The notes beneath the pieces were generated by a model, which ran no database searches, was not told where the DNA came from, and saw nothing but the letters and a program-made list of their open reading frames with translations. From assembly GCA_964505215.1 (NCBI GenBank), contig CAZDGU010000028.1, positions 1 through 10,256 of the forward strand: a stretch of 10,256 nucleotides of DNA, read 5' to 3'. Below, one piece after another: positions 1 through 5,276 of the stretch. The translations under genes and the position numbers were made by a program. Positions within the stretch are counted from its first letter, which is position 1. Each line of letters starts with the position of its first letter. Source of the stretch: Gracilimonas sp964505215. GTDB lineage: Bacteria > Bacteroidota > Rhodothermia > Balneolales > Balneolaceae.

Positions 1-52
1 TCGTTTAGACTGCAATATACCTTAACTTCGTGTCCATTAAAATGTAGCAAGT

Positions 53-80
53 CCACCCAACTCCTCGCAGAAGGACTCTT
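53..80 (+). repeat. Diverged copy of the fold-back repeat unit
   Basis: The sequence starts with CCACCCAACTCCTC and ends with AGAAGGACTCTT. It matches the reverse complement of the ends of the unit at 333-394, which read CCACCAACACCT and CAAGGAAGGACTCTT, but lacks most of the interior. CCTCGCA at 63-69 pairs with TGCGAGG at 82-88 to make a 7-bp stem. It is a shorter, diverged relative of the units at 199-270 and 333-394. Confidence 0.45.
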
Positions 81-81
81 T

Positions 82-140
82 TGCGAGGCGGAAGCAGGGA
101 TAACCATGCCTGCTATATCAATCGCCGAAGCAATCTCGAG
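82..140 (+). repeat. TTGCGAGG...GAAGCAATCTC interspersed-repeat-like segment
   Basis: The segment opens with TTGCGAGGCGGAAGC and closes with CGAAGCAATCTCGAG. This pair of motifs resembles a short interspersed repeat that I recall from intergenic regions of many bacterial genomes (TTGCGAGG...GAAGCAATCTC). GAAGCA at 127-132 pairs with TGCTTC at 149-154, and AGCAGG near 93-98 with CCTGCT near 109-114. The family assignment is from memory and not verified. Confidence 0.35.
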
Positions 141-216
141 AATGTGGCTGCTTCCTATATCAACGCAGCGATGTGAGCGACAATAACAATTCAAACACCC
201 ACCGCCAACACCTCTC

Positions 217-249
217 GCAAATCATTCAGCGAGGTGCTGAATGATTTGC
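217..249. repeat. Perfect 14-bp hairpin
   Basis: GCAAATCATTCAGC (217-230) is followed by a 5-base loop GAGGT and its exact complement GCTGAATGATTTGC (236-249). It sits inside the left arm of the fold-back element. No T-run follows on either strand, so it does not look like a terminator. A perfect stem of this length beside diverged arms suggests recent formation or selection on structure. Confidence 0.7.
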
Positions 250-356
250 ACTCTCCTCAAGGAGAGACTTACATTTTGGATGAAAATAAGTTTAGAATTT
301 ACTTAATCCATAACTGCCAAAAACAAGCAAGAAGAGTCCTTCCTTGAGGAAGGTGC

Positions 357-378
357 CATGTGCAGCTTGCTGCGCATG
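357..378. repeat. 10-bp hairpin in the right arm
   Basis: CATGTGCAGC (357-366) pairs with GCTGCGCATG (369-378) across a TT loop, with one G-T wobble. It occupies the same place in the right arm as the 14-bp hairpin does in the left arm, but its sequence is unrelated, so the position is conserved rather than the bases. Confidence 0.6.
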
Positions 379-411
379 CGGAAGGTGTTGGTGGATATTG
401 GCAGTGCTGCA

Positions 412-477
412 ATTCCATCATTCGGCTCAGCCCGAACAGGAGAGCCATGAATTTTTCAGAGAGCCGGGTGATGGAAT
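412..477. repeat. Long imperfect hairpin (17-bp stem)
   Basis: ATTCCATCATTCGGCTC (412-428) pairs with GAGCCGGGTGATGGAAT (461-477). The only two non-Watson-Crick positions are compatible with G-T wobble in the plus-strand RNA. The 32-base loop contains a further GAGAGCC copy that could compete for GGCTC. There is no T-run after it, so termination is unlikely. Confidence 0.6.
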
Positions 478-547
478 GGGTTGAGGTTCATGTTATTGAA
501 CCGGGATTTTCAGATGTTCAGGATTACCAATAAAAGCCCGAAATTTC

Positions 548-572
548 GTCCGACGACTCCAGCTCGTCAGAC
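548..572. repeat. GTCCGACGA / TCGTCAGAC hairpin
   Basis: GTCCGACGA (548-556) and TCGTCAGAC (564-572) form a 9-bp stem with one wobble and a 7-base loop CTCCAGC. Part of it recurs in the same orientation at 855-869 as CCAGCGGTCAGACGA, which suggests a repeated unit rather than chance. Confidence 0.45.
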
Positions 573-1005
573 GATTGAACAGGGTAGATAGTTATTAAAA
601 CCAAAAGTCTCTTTTTGGGCAATTCTGAATTTCAAGCCCACAAAAACAGGACCCTTTCTCTGTCTCTTTCCCTCCGGCACGCCCGTAATAACTCCCAAAC
701 CTTAGCACCGCCGCAAGGAAAGAGGACGCGTTGGTTGAGAGCTTTGCTGATACTACCAAAAGAAGCACCAAAAAATGATCACTGCAAACTGCTCCCTGTT
801 CACTGAATCATCCGTCAGATCGCACCAAAACGTATTCTGTCAGCCTAATTATGTCCAGCGGTCAGACGAAACTCGGGTTTGAAAAACATTTCCTTGACGA
901 TCTTCAAGGTCATTTTATCATTACCTAAAATCCATCACAGTTTAAAACGGGTGATTCTTTTCGGCGCTCCCAACGGGTTTGTTGAGAGCGAGCAAAAGAA
1001 CATAT

Positions 1006-1932
1006 TTAAGAAGGATTTTCAGGAAGCATTCCCGGCTTTCCTTCGCTTGGGTGATCATAATAGCGGATGGTGGGATAGGCGAAGTTAATGTCATCGTGTT
1101 CGGCAAAGCGTTCAAGTACAGCCTCCCAAATAGCCTGAGAAATACCGCGTCGTTTCCTCGGGTTAGTCAGAAACCGAATGGTTAGGTTAATGCCTCGGTC
1201 TTTTACGCTGGTATAAACAATGGGAGTTAAGTATTGATAGCGGATTAAATATGCTTTTTCAGCTCTTTTAATTTCCTGTCGGGCTTGCTCTACAAACTCC
1301 TGCATATTCTCGTTTACTATATCCTGAAGAATGGATTTGGCCTTCTTCCAGTTGCTCTCAAAAGAGATATAGACTCCAATTTCATTCCATATAAACTCAA
1401 AATCGGCGGTGTAGTTTGCAACATCTTCCGTAAACACATTGTGATTGGGGACATGAATAACGCGTCCTGTGCTTTGGTCGGCATCAACCCAATTTCCGAT
1501 TTCTAAAATGCTGAATTTAAACACTCTGAGGTCAATAACATCACCTTTGGCGTCTCCAATTTGAATGCGATCGCCAATATCAAAAGGCTTTCTCCATAAA
1601 ATGTAAAACCAGGCAGCTACATCGGCTACGGGCTCTTTAAGGGCAATGGCAATACCGGCAGTTAAAAGGCCTAAAAAAGTACCTAAAGAATCTAAAGCCG
1701 TAAACCAAATTTGTGCTAATAAAATAGCGCCAATAACCACGGTGATGTACGTGAGGTTTTTACGCCACTTAAATACCGTTTTTTGATTCTCTACATTACG
1801 CTGCACCAACCGCAAAGAGAGAAACCGGACAATCCATAAAACTAAAATTATTACAACCGTTTCCCCGATTTGGAAAGTTACATTAGGGGAGTTTTCGAAG
1901 AACTCGGTTAGCTGGTCTATGAACTGTTTCAT
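1006..1932 (-). CDS. MscS-family small-conductance mechanosensitive channel
   Basis: This protein probably forms an inner-membrane channel that opens on hypo-osmotic stress to release solutes. At 308 residues it is close to E. coli MscS (286). Visible parts are three hydrophobic segments near residues 23-43, 60-80 and 84-112. The third is the Gly/Ala-rich pore helix (GTFLGLLTAGIAIALKEPVA) running into the family signature around WRKPFDIGDRIQIGDAKGDV. The beta domain (about 113-180) and a mixed alpha/beta cytoplasmic domain follow. The last 15 or so residues are polar and variable. The start is the first ATG in frame and has no clear Shine-Dalgarno, as is usual in Bacteroidota-type genomes. 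The gene stands alone, diverging from secG 95 bp away. The family call is firm; whether it is mechanosensitive or a small-ion MscS relative is inferred. Confidence 0.9.
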   Translation of the reverse strand: MKQFIDQLTEFFENSPNVTFQIGETVVIILVLWIVRFLSLRLVQRNVENQKTVFKWRKNLTYITVVIGAILLAQIWFTALDSLGTFLGLLTAGIAIALKEPVADVAAWFYILWRKPFDIGDRIQIGDAKGDVIDLRVFKFSILEIGNWVDADQSTGRVIHVPNHNVFTEDVANYTADFEFIWNEIGVYISFESNWKKAKSILQDIVNENMQEFVEQARQEIKRAEKAYLIRYQYLTPIVYTSVKDRGINLTIRFLTNPRKRRGISQAIWEAVLERFAEHDDINFAYPTIRYYDHPSEGKPGMLPENPS

Positions 1933-1989
1933 TTAAAATATTTGTTATCTTTTGATGTCTCAGTGCTTGGGATAGTAATCAAAAATGAA

Positions 1990-2014
1990 TATCTTTACGC
2001 CCTTTGCAAAGATA
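1990..2014. promoter_or_regulatory. Back-to-back -7 boxes between mscS-like gene and secG
   Basis: An inverted repeat places TATCTTTA on the plus strand (1990-1997) and TATCTTTG on the minus strand (2014-2007). Both fit the Bacteroidota -7 consensus TAnnTTTG, the minus one exactly. A TTGG at 1967-1970 lies about 20 bases upstream of the plus box, a suitable -33 position for secG. I see no clear -33 for the minus direction. The plus box would give secG a leader of roughly 25 bases. Confidence 0.4.
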
Positions 2015-2027
2015 AGAATCTAATTAC

Positions 2028-2399
2028 ATGCTTTATAATATTATTGTAGGCGTTATCGCCATTATTTGCTTCCTGTTAATTTTAGTTGTTTTGCTTCAGC
2101 CCGGCCAAGGTCAGGGAATATCCGGTATGGGCGGCGGTGGCGGCCTCGGCGGAGGTGGCGGAATGGGTGCTCGCAGAACCGCAGACTTACTCTCAAAGTC
2201 AACCTCTATACTGGCAGGTTTATTTTTAGGACTGTGCGTGCTGGCTAACTTTGCGATAGATCGCGGAGAAGTAAACAGAAGCATCCTGCAAGATGGAGCC
2301 GGCGTAAATGCCCCTATTGAAGCTCCCTCTCAAACGGCTCCGGCTATCCCTCAGCAGCAATCGCAAGAGGAAAGCTCAGACGGAGATAGCGAAAACTAA
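2028..2399 (+). CDS. secG: Preprotein translocase subunit SecG
   Basis: SecG is the small accessory subunit of the SecYEG translocon in the inner membrane; it stimulates SecA-driven protein export. The 123-residue protein has the family layout: a first membrane helix (about 3-23), the QPGQGQGISG motif just after it, a cytoplasmic Gly-rich loop (34-45, two GGGGG runs) with the conserved ARRTADLLSKST segment, then a second helix (59-77). A polar tail rich in Gln, Ser and Glu (about 98-123) follows, as in many bacterial SecG proteins. It is monocistronic: it has its own upstream promoter candidate and a strong terminator 24 bases after the stop. The start is the only sensible one because the first helix begins immediately. 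Identification is firm. Confidence 0.95.
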   Translation: MLYNIIVGVIAIICFLLILVVLLQPGQGQGISGMGGGGGLGGGGGMGARRTADLLSKSTSILAGLFLGLCVLANFAIDRGEVNRSILQDGAGVNAPIEAPSQTAPAIPQQQSQEESSDGDSEN

Positions 2400-2422
2400 G
2401 CTTCCGTTATAAACACTTTTTT

Positions 2423-2460
2423 AAAAGCCTTATCATTCAATTGATAAGGCTTTTCTTGTT
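2423..2460 (+). terminator. Rho-independent terminator of secG
   Basis: AAAAGCCTTATCA (2423-2435) pairs perfectly with TGATAAGGCTTTT (2442-2454) across a 6-base loop, and a T-rich tract TTTTCTTGTTTT follows. The 13-bp stem starts 24 bases after the secG stop. Confidence 0.9.
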
Positions 2461-2526
2461 TTAGATATTCATTAGTTGGGTTATATTCTTCATTCATAAG
2501 AAGAGATAACTAAAAATGATATACCT

Positions 2527-3528
2527 ATGTTTTCGGAGCTTTACACCCACAGCAGAATAAGCCTATTGGCCTTAATTATAACCGCATTTTTTGGATATGG
2601 CTGTTCAGTTCCCGGCCTCTCTCCCAGCGCCAGTCTGCTGAATAAAGTGCCCATTAATTCAGTAAAAGTGAAAGTGGTTGATCAGAATGATGAGCCCATA
2701 AAAGGAGCTCAGGTTGAGGCCTCAAACGGCCGAAAGACAACTACCGATGCCGATGGTATGGCAAAACTGAAGTTCGGTACGGTGGGAATTCACAATATTG
2801 GCGTTTATGCAGACAATTATATGCCCAATAATATGGTGATTACCATGCCGGCTGATAACGGCTCTACCATAACAGCGCGCTTAACTAACCAAGTAGAATT
2901 TGATGCAATTAGTTTTGGGATGAATATGAGTGCCAACATTTATCCCATGATGTTTCGCTACCTGTTTACGGGATACGGATATCAGCTGGAGCTGGAAGAT
3001 TATCCGGAGGGCGGATGGACGGAATGGACATCAAATGATTCGGATGATACCCACATGCGTAAAGCCTTTTTGAAAGAGCTGGATAATGGCCAACAGTGGT
3101 GGCAAGTTGTGATTATCAGCACTGAAAAGAAAAAGAAGGAAGAAGAGTATATAGCTGAAGTGCTTTTTTCTGCCGACCGCTCTTCTATTGTAAGAATGAG
3201 AGAAAAAGTTGGCGATGAGGAACCACAGGAAAAACCCGTTTCAGAAGGATGGTACACCGATCCACAGAAGCTTACAAAAGAATCGATTGAAGGTGCTGTT
3301 GCTGAAAGAAATGTATCCGTCAAAGTTCCGGCAGATACATTTACAGCCGATAAATTGAACTTTGGAGCGGCTCCGGGAATGGCTATGATTATGTGGAGAG
3401 TTTCGGGCGATAAGGTGCCCGGCGGCATTATTAAATATAAGTATGAAGAAAAAGATTCGGATGACAGCTCTGTGATGGAGCTGACCGCCTACGGAACGGA
3501 TGCCAAAAGCCGATTGGACAGCTTCTGA
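2527..3528 (+). CDS. Predicted lipoprotein with carboxypeptidase-regulatory-like domain, function unknown
   Basis: I do not recognise the whole protein. The N-terminus is a signal peptide: hydrophobic residues 11-25 ending in GYGC with Cys26 as the likely lipidation site, although the lipobox is not ideal (Tyr at -2). Residues about 45-120 look like a CarboxypepD_reg/transthyretin-like beta-sandwich: a KVKVVDQNDEPIKGAQVEAS opening, then TTDADGMAKLKFG and a YMPNNMVITMP strand. Residues 125-333 form a second region without an obvious family. It has aromatic stretches (FTGYGYQLELEDYPEGGWTE; NGQQWWQVV), a Lys/Glu-rich segment (201-207) and GWYTDPQKLTKESIEGA. The protein is probably anchored in the envelope facing the periplasm or the surface. 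It is transcribed alone between two terminators. The domain call is moderate; the function is unknown. Confidence 0.75.
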   Translation: MFSELYTHSRISLLALIITAFFGYGCSVPGLSPSASLLNKVPINSVKVKVVDQNDEPIKGAQVEASNGRKTTTDADGMAKLKFGTVGIHNIGVYADNYMPNNMVITMPADNGSTITARLTNQVEFDAISFGMNMSANIYPMMFRYLFTGYGYQLELEDYPEGGWTEWTSNDSDDTHMRKAFLKELDNGQQWWQVVIISTEKKKKEEEYIAEVLFSADRSSIVRMREKVGDEEPQEKPVSEGWYTDPQKLTKESIEGAVAERNVSVKVPADTFTADKLNFGAAPGMAMIMWRVSGDKVPGGIIKYKYEEKDSDDSSVMELTAYGTDAKSRLDSF

Positions 3529-3555
3529 TATCCAAATTAATTTCGAATAGCTATT

Positions 3556-3586
3556 AAAAGGCAGTCTGTTTAGGCTGCCTTTTTTA
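3556..3586 (+). terminator. Shared terminator between convergent lipoprotein and FKBP genes
   Basis: AAAAGGCAGTCT (3556-3567) pairs with AGGCTGCCTTTT (3572-3583) with one wobble across loop GTTT, followed by TTTTTTATT on the plus strand. In the minus direction the hairpin is followed by TTTTAATAG, so it may also serve the FKBP gene that ends at 3640. Confidence 0.85.
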
Positions 3587-3639
3587 TTAAATGTGGGTTG
3601 AATAAAGCTGTCTAATTTCTTCTTTGGGATGAAGCTTGC

Positions 3640-4143
3640 TTAAAATACCTTTACCAAATCAATGTCGAATACGAGATTAGAATTCGGAGGGATTTTATCG
3701 CCACTGCCCCGAACGCCGTATCCATATACAGAGGGAATATAAAGAGTGATGCTGCCGCCTTCTTTAATAAGCGGAATGCCAACTTGCCAGCCGATAATCA
3801 AACGGTTCAACCCAAAAGCTACGTTTTTATCGGTGCCGTCAAAAACGCTGCCGTCTGATAGCAGTCGCCCTTCATAACTCACCGTAACCTGATCACAAAG
3901 CGAGGGTTTATTGCCATCGCCCGGTGCATTAATAACATAACGAATGCCTGATTTATGAACTTCGGCTTCAATGTTATTTTCGGTGAGGTAATCTTCAATA
4001 GCCTTCACATCAGCACGGAGCTGCGTTTGGTTTACATTGAGTTTTGGCTTTTGATCGCAGCCATTGTCAGAGAAACAAGAAGTAAGCGAAAGCAGTAATA
4101 CAAGTCCTGAAAGTAACAGAAGCGGGCGGGATAATCGTGACAT
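3640..4143 (-). CDS. FKBP-type peptidyl-prolyl cis-trans isomerase, lipoprotein
   Basis: This is likely a membrane-anchored prolyl isomerase assisting the folding of exported proteins. The 167-residue precursor has a classic lipoprotein signal: hydrophobic residues 8-20 and lipobox LTSC with Cys23. After a short linker the FKBP domain spans about 85-167. Active-site positions of the fold are visible: Tyr90 in VSYEGRLLSDG, Phe101-Asp102 in VFDGT, Trp119 in LIIGWQVGIPLIKEGG, Tyr140 in IPSVYGYG and Phe159 in LVFDIDLVKV. All are present, so the enzyme should be active. The start ATG is followed at once by the Arg-containing n-region, and there is no clear Shine-Dalgarno. An exact TATCTTTG -7 box lies about 32 bases upstream. 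Bacteroidota-type genomes often carry several such lipoprotein FKBPs; the specific substrate is unknown. Confidence 0.9.
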   Translation of the reverse strand: MSRLSRPLLLLSGLVLLLSLTSCFSDNGCDQKPKLNVNQTQLRADVKAIEDYLTENNIEAEVHKSGIRYVINAPGDGNKPSLCDQVTVSYEGRLLSDGSVFDGTDKNVAFGLNRLIIGWQVGIPLIKEGGSITLYIPSVYGYGVRGSGDKIPPNSNLVFDIDLVKVF

Positions 4144-4174
4144 TTTTTGGGATGAATTAATAAAAAATAAGCCT

Positions 4175-4182
4175 CAAAGATA
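4175..4182 (-). promoter_or_regulatory. Candidate -7 promoter box of the FKBP gene
   Basis: TATCTTTG on the minus strand matches the TAnnTTTG consensus exactly and lies 32 bases before the start codon. No convincing TTTG -33 element is seen upstream. A further inverted repeat, ATGTAC at 4214-4219 and GTACAT at 4231-4236, lies about 30 bases farther upstream. Confidence 0.4.
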
Positions 4183-4251
4183 AGTGCTTCTCATATAAGA
4201 AAGGAAATGTAAAATGTACCAATTTTGGAAGTACATGAAGTGGGTTTGCAC

Positions 4252-4497
4252 TCAGTTTTTAAAAAGAGCAGACCAAAATTCACTCCCGAATTTATACGCT
4301 AAAAAGCTGAACGAGAGCACGCCAAAGCCAAGGGCAATCCATGTATAAAGTGTTACCTGATCAAAACCGTAAACGAATATTTTTATACCCACAAAACCAA
4401 AAAACAGGACACCAAATACAAAGCCAAAGATGCCTTGAACACGCCGTTTCTTTTGGTCTCGTTTGAAATCTTCTTCTGATGGAACCTGGATATTCAT
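4252..4497 (-). CDS. Small two-helix membrane protein, function unknown
   Basis: I do not recognise the family. The 81-residue protein begins with a charged cytoplasmic-type segment (EEDFKRDQKKRR, residues 8-19). Two hydrophobic helices follow, about 21-43 (rich in Gly and Phe) and 49-68, ending in a short tail GSEFWSALFKN. The positive charges before helix 1 suggest both termini lie in the cytoplasm. It is upstream of the FKBP gene on the same strand with a 108-bp gap that contains that gene's own promoter candidate, so co-transcription is possible but not required. The coherent membrane topology and the lack of a competing gene on the other strand support it as real. Confidence 0.65.
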   Translation of the reverse strand: MNIQVPSEEDFKRDQKKRRVQGIFGFVFGVLFFGFVGIKIFVYGFDQVTLYTWIALGFGVLSFSFLAYKFGSEFWSALFKN

Positions 4498-4604
4498 AAA
4501 ATTGAAGAATGTTGATTTTGCTAAAATGCGGGAATGAAATTAAAGTGCTTTAGAACTTTTTGCGCGGCTAAATCATTATAAATAAAGATAATGATAACTA
4601 AAAC

Positions 4605-4608
4605 GGAG
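4605..4608 (+). promoter_or_regulatory. Shine-Dalgarno deciding the DJ-1 start
   Basis: GGAG at 4605-4608 lies six bases before ATG 4615. The in-frame ATG at 4591 has no such site and would add eight residues (MITKTEII) that family members do not need, so 4615 is preferred. Confidence 0.6.
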
Positions 4609-4614
4609 ATAATA

Positions 4615-5199
4615 ATGAGTGACAAAAAGATATTAATGATTGTAGGAGATTACGGAGAAGATCTCGAAATAATGGTGCCGTTTCAGGCGCTGCAAATGGT
4701 TGGGCACGAGGTTCATGCCGTGTGTCCGGATAAGAAAAATGGAGATACTTGTCCAACAGCCGTACACGATTTTGTGGGCGATCAAACCTATAAAGAGCTT
4801 CCGGGGCACAATTTCACCCTAAATTATGATTTCGATAAAGCCAATCCCGAAGATTATGACGCGCTGGTAGTTCCCGGCGGAAGGGCTCCTGAATATCTGC
4901 GCCTGAATGATGAGGTGATTGCCAAAGTAAAGCATTTTGTGGACGAAGATAAGCCCATTGCCGCCATTTGCCACGGCTTACAGATTTTGGCCACGGTGGG
5001 CGGAATAGAAGGCAAAACGTTAACGGCTTATCCGGCATGTGGACCTGAAATGGTGCTGGCGGGAGCAGATTACAAAGAAGTGCCGCCTACAGAAGCCGTT
5101 GTGGATGGGAACTTAGTGACTTCTCCTGCCTGGCCCGGACATCAAAAATGGCTGGCAGAGTTTTTAAAAGTGCTGGGGACAGAAATCACCCATAATTAA
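4615..5199 (+). CDS. DJ-1/PfpI-family protein of the DJ-1D (glyoxalase III-like) type
   Basis: This is a cytoplasmic member of the DJ-1/PfpI superfamily. Members of the closest branch I recognise, plant DJ-1D, convert methylglyoxal to lactate without cofactor and may protect against glycation. From ATG 4615 it has 194 residues, one full domain. The catalytic Glu18 is in GDYGEDLEIMVPFQALQ, and the nucleophilic Cys119-His120 pair in the elbow PIAAICHGLQIL. DJ-1D hallmarks are present: VCPDKKNGDTCPTAVHDF, GHNFTLNYDFD and VVPGGRAPEYLRL. Plant DJ-1D carries this domain twice in tandem; here there is one copy, so a homodimer is expected. It stands alone, with a Shine-Dalgarno before the start and a strong terminator after the stop. 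Older annotation as an intracellular protease or amidotransferase is less likely. Family firm; substrate inferred. Confidence 0.88.
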   Translation: MSDKKILMIVGDYGEDLEIMVPFQALQMVGHEVHAVCPDKKNGDTCPTAVHDFVGDQTYKELPGHNFTLNYDFDKANPEDYDALVVPGGRAPEYLRLNDEVIAKVKHFVDEDKPIAAICHGLQILATVGGIEGKTLTAYPACGPEMVLAGADYKEVPPTEAVVDGNLVTSPAWPGHQKWLAEFLKVLGTEITHN

Positions 5200-5214
5200 A
5201 AATATTAAGCATAA

Positions 5215-5252
5215 AAAAACCCTCCAGGCTTTAAAACTTGGAGGGTTTTTAT
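5215..5252 (+). terminator. Terminator between DJ-1 and ALDH genes, probably bidirectional
   Basis: AAAAACCCTCCA (5215-5226) pairs perfectly with TGGAGGGTTTTT (5239-5250) across a 12-base loop. T-runs occur on both strands (A-run 5213-5219 and T-run 5246-5250), so it can end both the DJ-1 transcript and the convergent ALDH transcript, whose stop is at 5277. Confidence 0.9.
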
Positions 5253-5276
5253 ATTCAATTATATAAAATCAGACAG

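Larger units (their letters stand above)
199..394. repeat. Fold-back, MITE-like element with inverted arms
   Basis: The left arm (199-270) begins CCACCGCCAACACCT and ends CTCTCCTCAAGGAGAGACTT. The right arm (333-394), read on the minus strand, begins CCACCAACACCT and ends CCTTCCTCAAGGAAGGACTCTT, so the two arms are diverged inverted copies around a roughly 60-bp AT-rich centre. Each arm carries two hairpins of its own: 217-249 and 251-266 on the left, 338-353 and 357-378 on the right. An extra 8-bp pair, ACTGCCAA at 313-320 with TTGGCAGT at 398-405, encloses the right arm. No target-site duplication or transposase was found. Confidence 0.5.
1..1005. other. Gene-poor repeat island (about 1 kb)
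   Basis: I find no defensible gene here. The stretch is filled with inverted repeats: related palindromic units near 53-80, 199-270 and 333-394, a 17-bp stem at 412-477, a 9-bp stem at 548-572, and a second copy of part of that last motif at 855-869. Short open frames occur on both strands but lack family matches, ribosome sites or codon bias. A minus-strand frame stays open from about 245 to the left edge, but it runs straight through the repeats. The density of stems suggests accumulated REP- or MITE-like sequences between genes. Seen directly: the repeats. Inferred: their mobile origin. Confidence 0.7.

Noticed and set aside
615..806. Plus-strand 63-residue open frame in the repeat island
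   Set aside because: Low-complexity Ser/Leu run, no ribosome site, no family resemblance, and the opposite strand is equally open; no reason to call a gene.
965..990. Hairpin CGCTCCCAAC/GTTGAGAGCG just beyond the MscS-like stop, as a terminator
   Set aside because: The stem has a mismatch and no T-run follows on the minus strand, so termination is not supported.
1..1005. CRISPR array, tRNA or rRNA fragment in the repeat island
   Set aside because: Repeats are inverted and irregularly spaced, without regular spacers; no cloverleaf or rRNA signature was seen.
879..1088. Short plus-strand frames overlapping the end of the MscS-like gene
   Set aside because: They run antisense into a well-supported gene and have no recognisable motifs.
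4591..4614. Upstream ATG for the DJ-1 protein
   Set aside because: ATG 4615 has GGAG at proper spacing and matches the family N-terminus; the eight extra residues add nothing.
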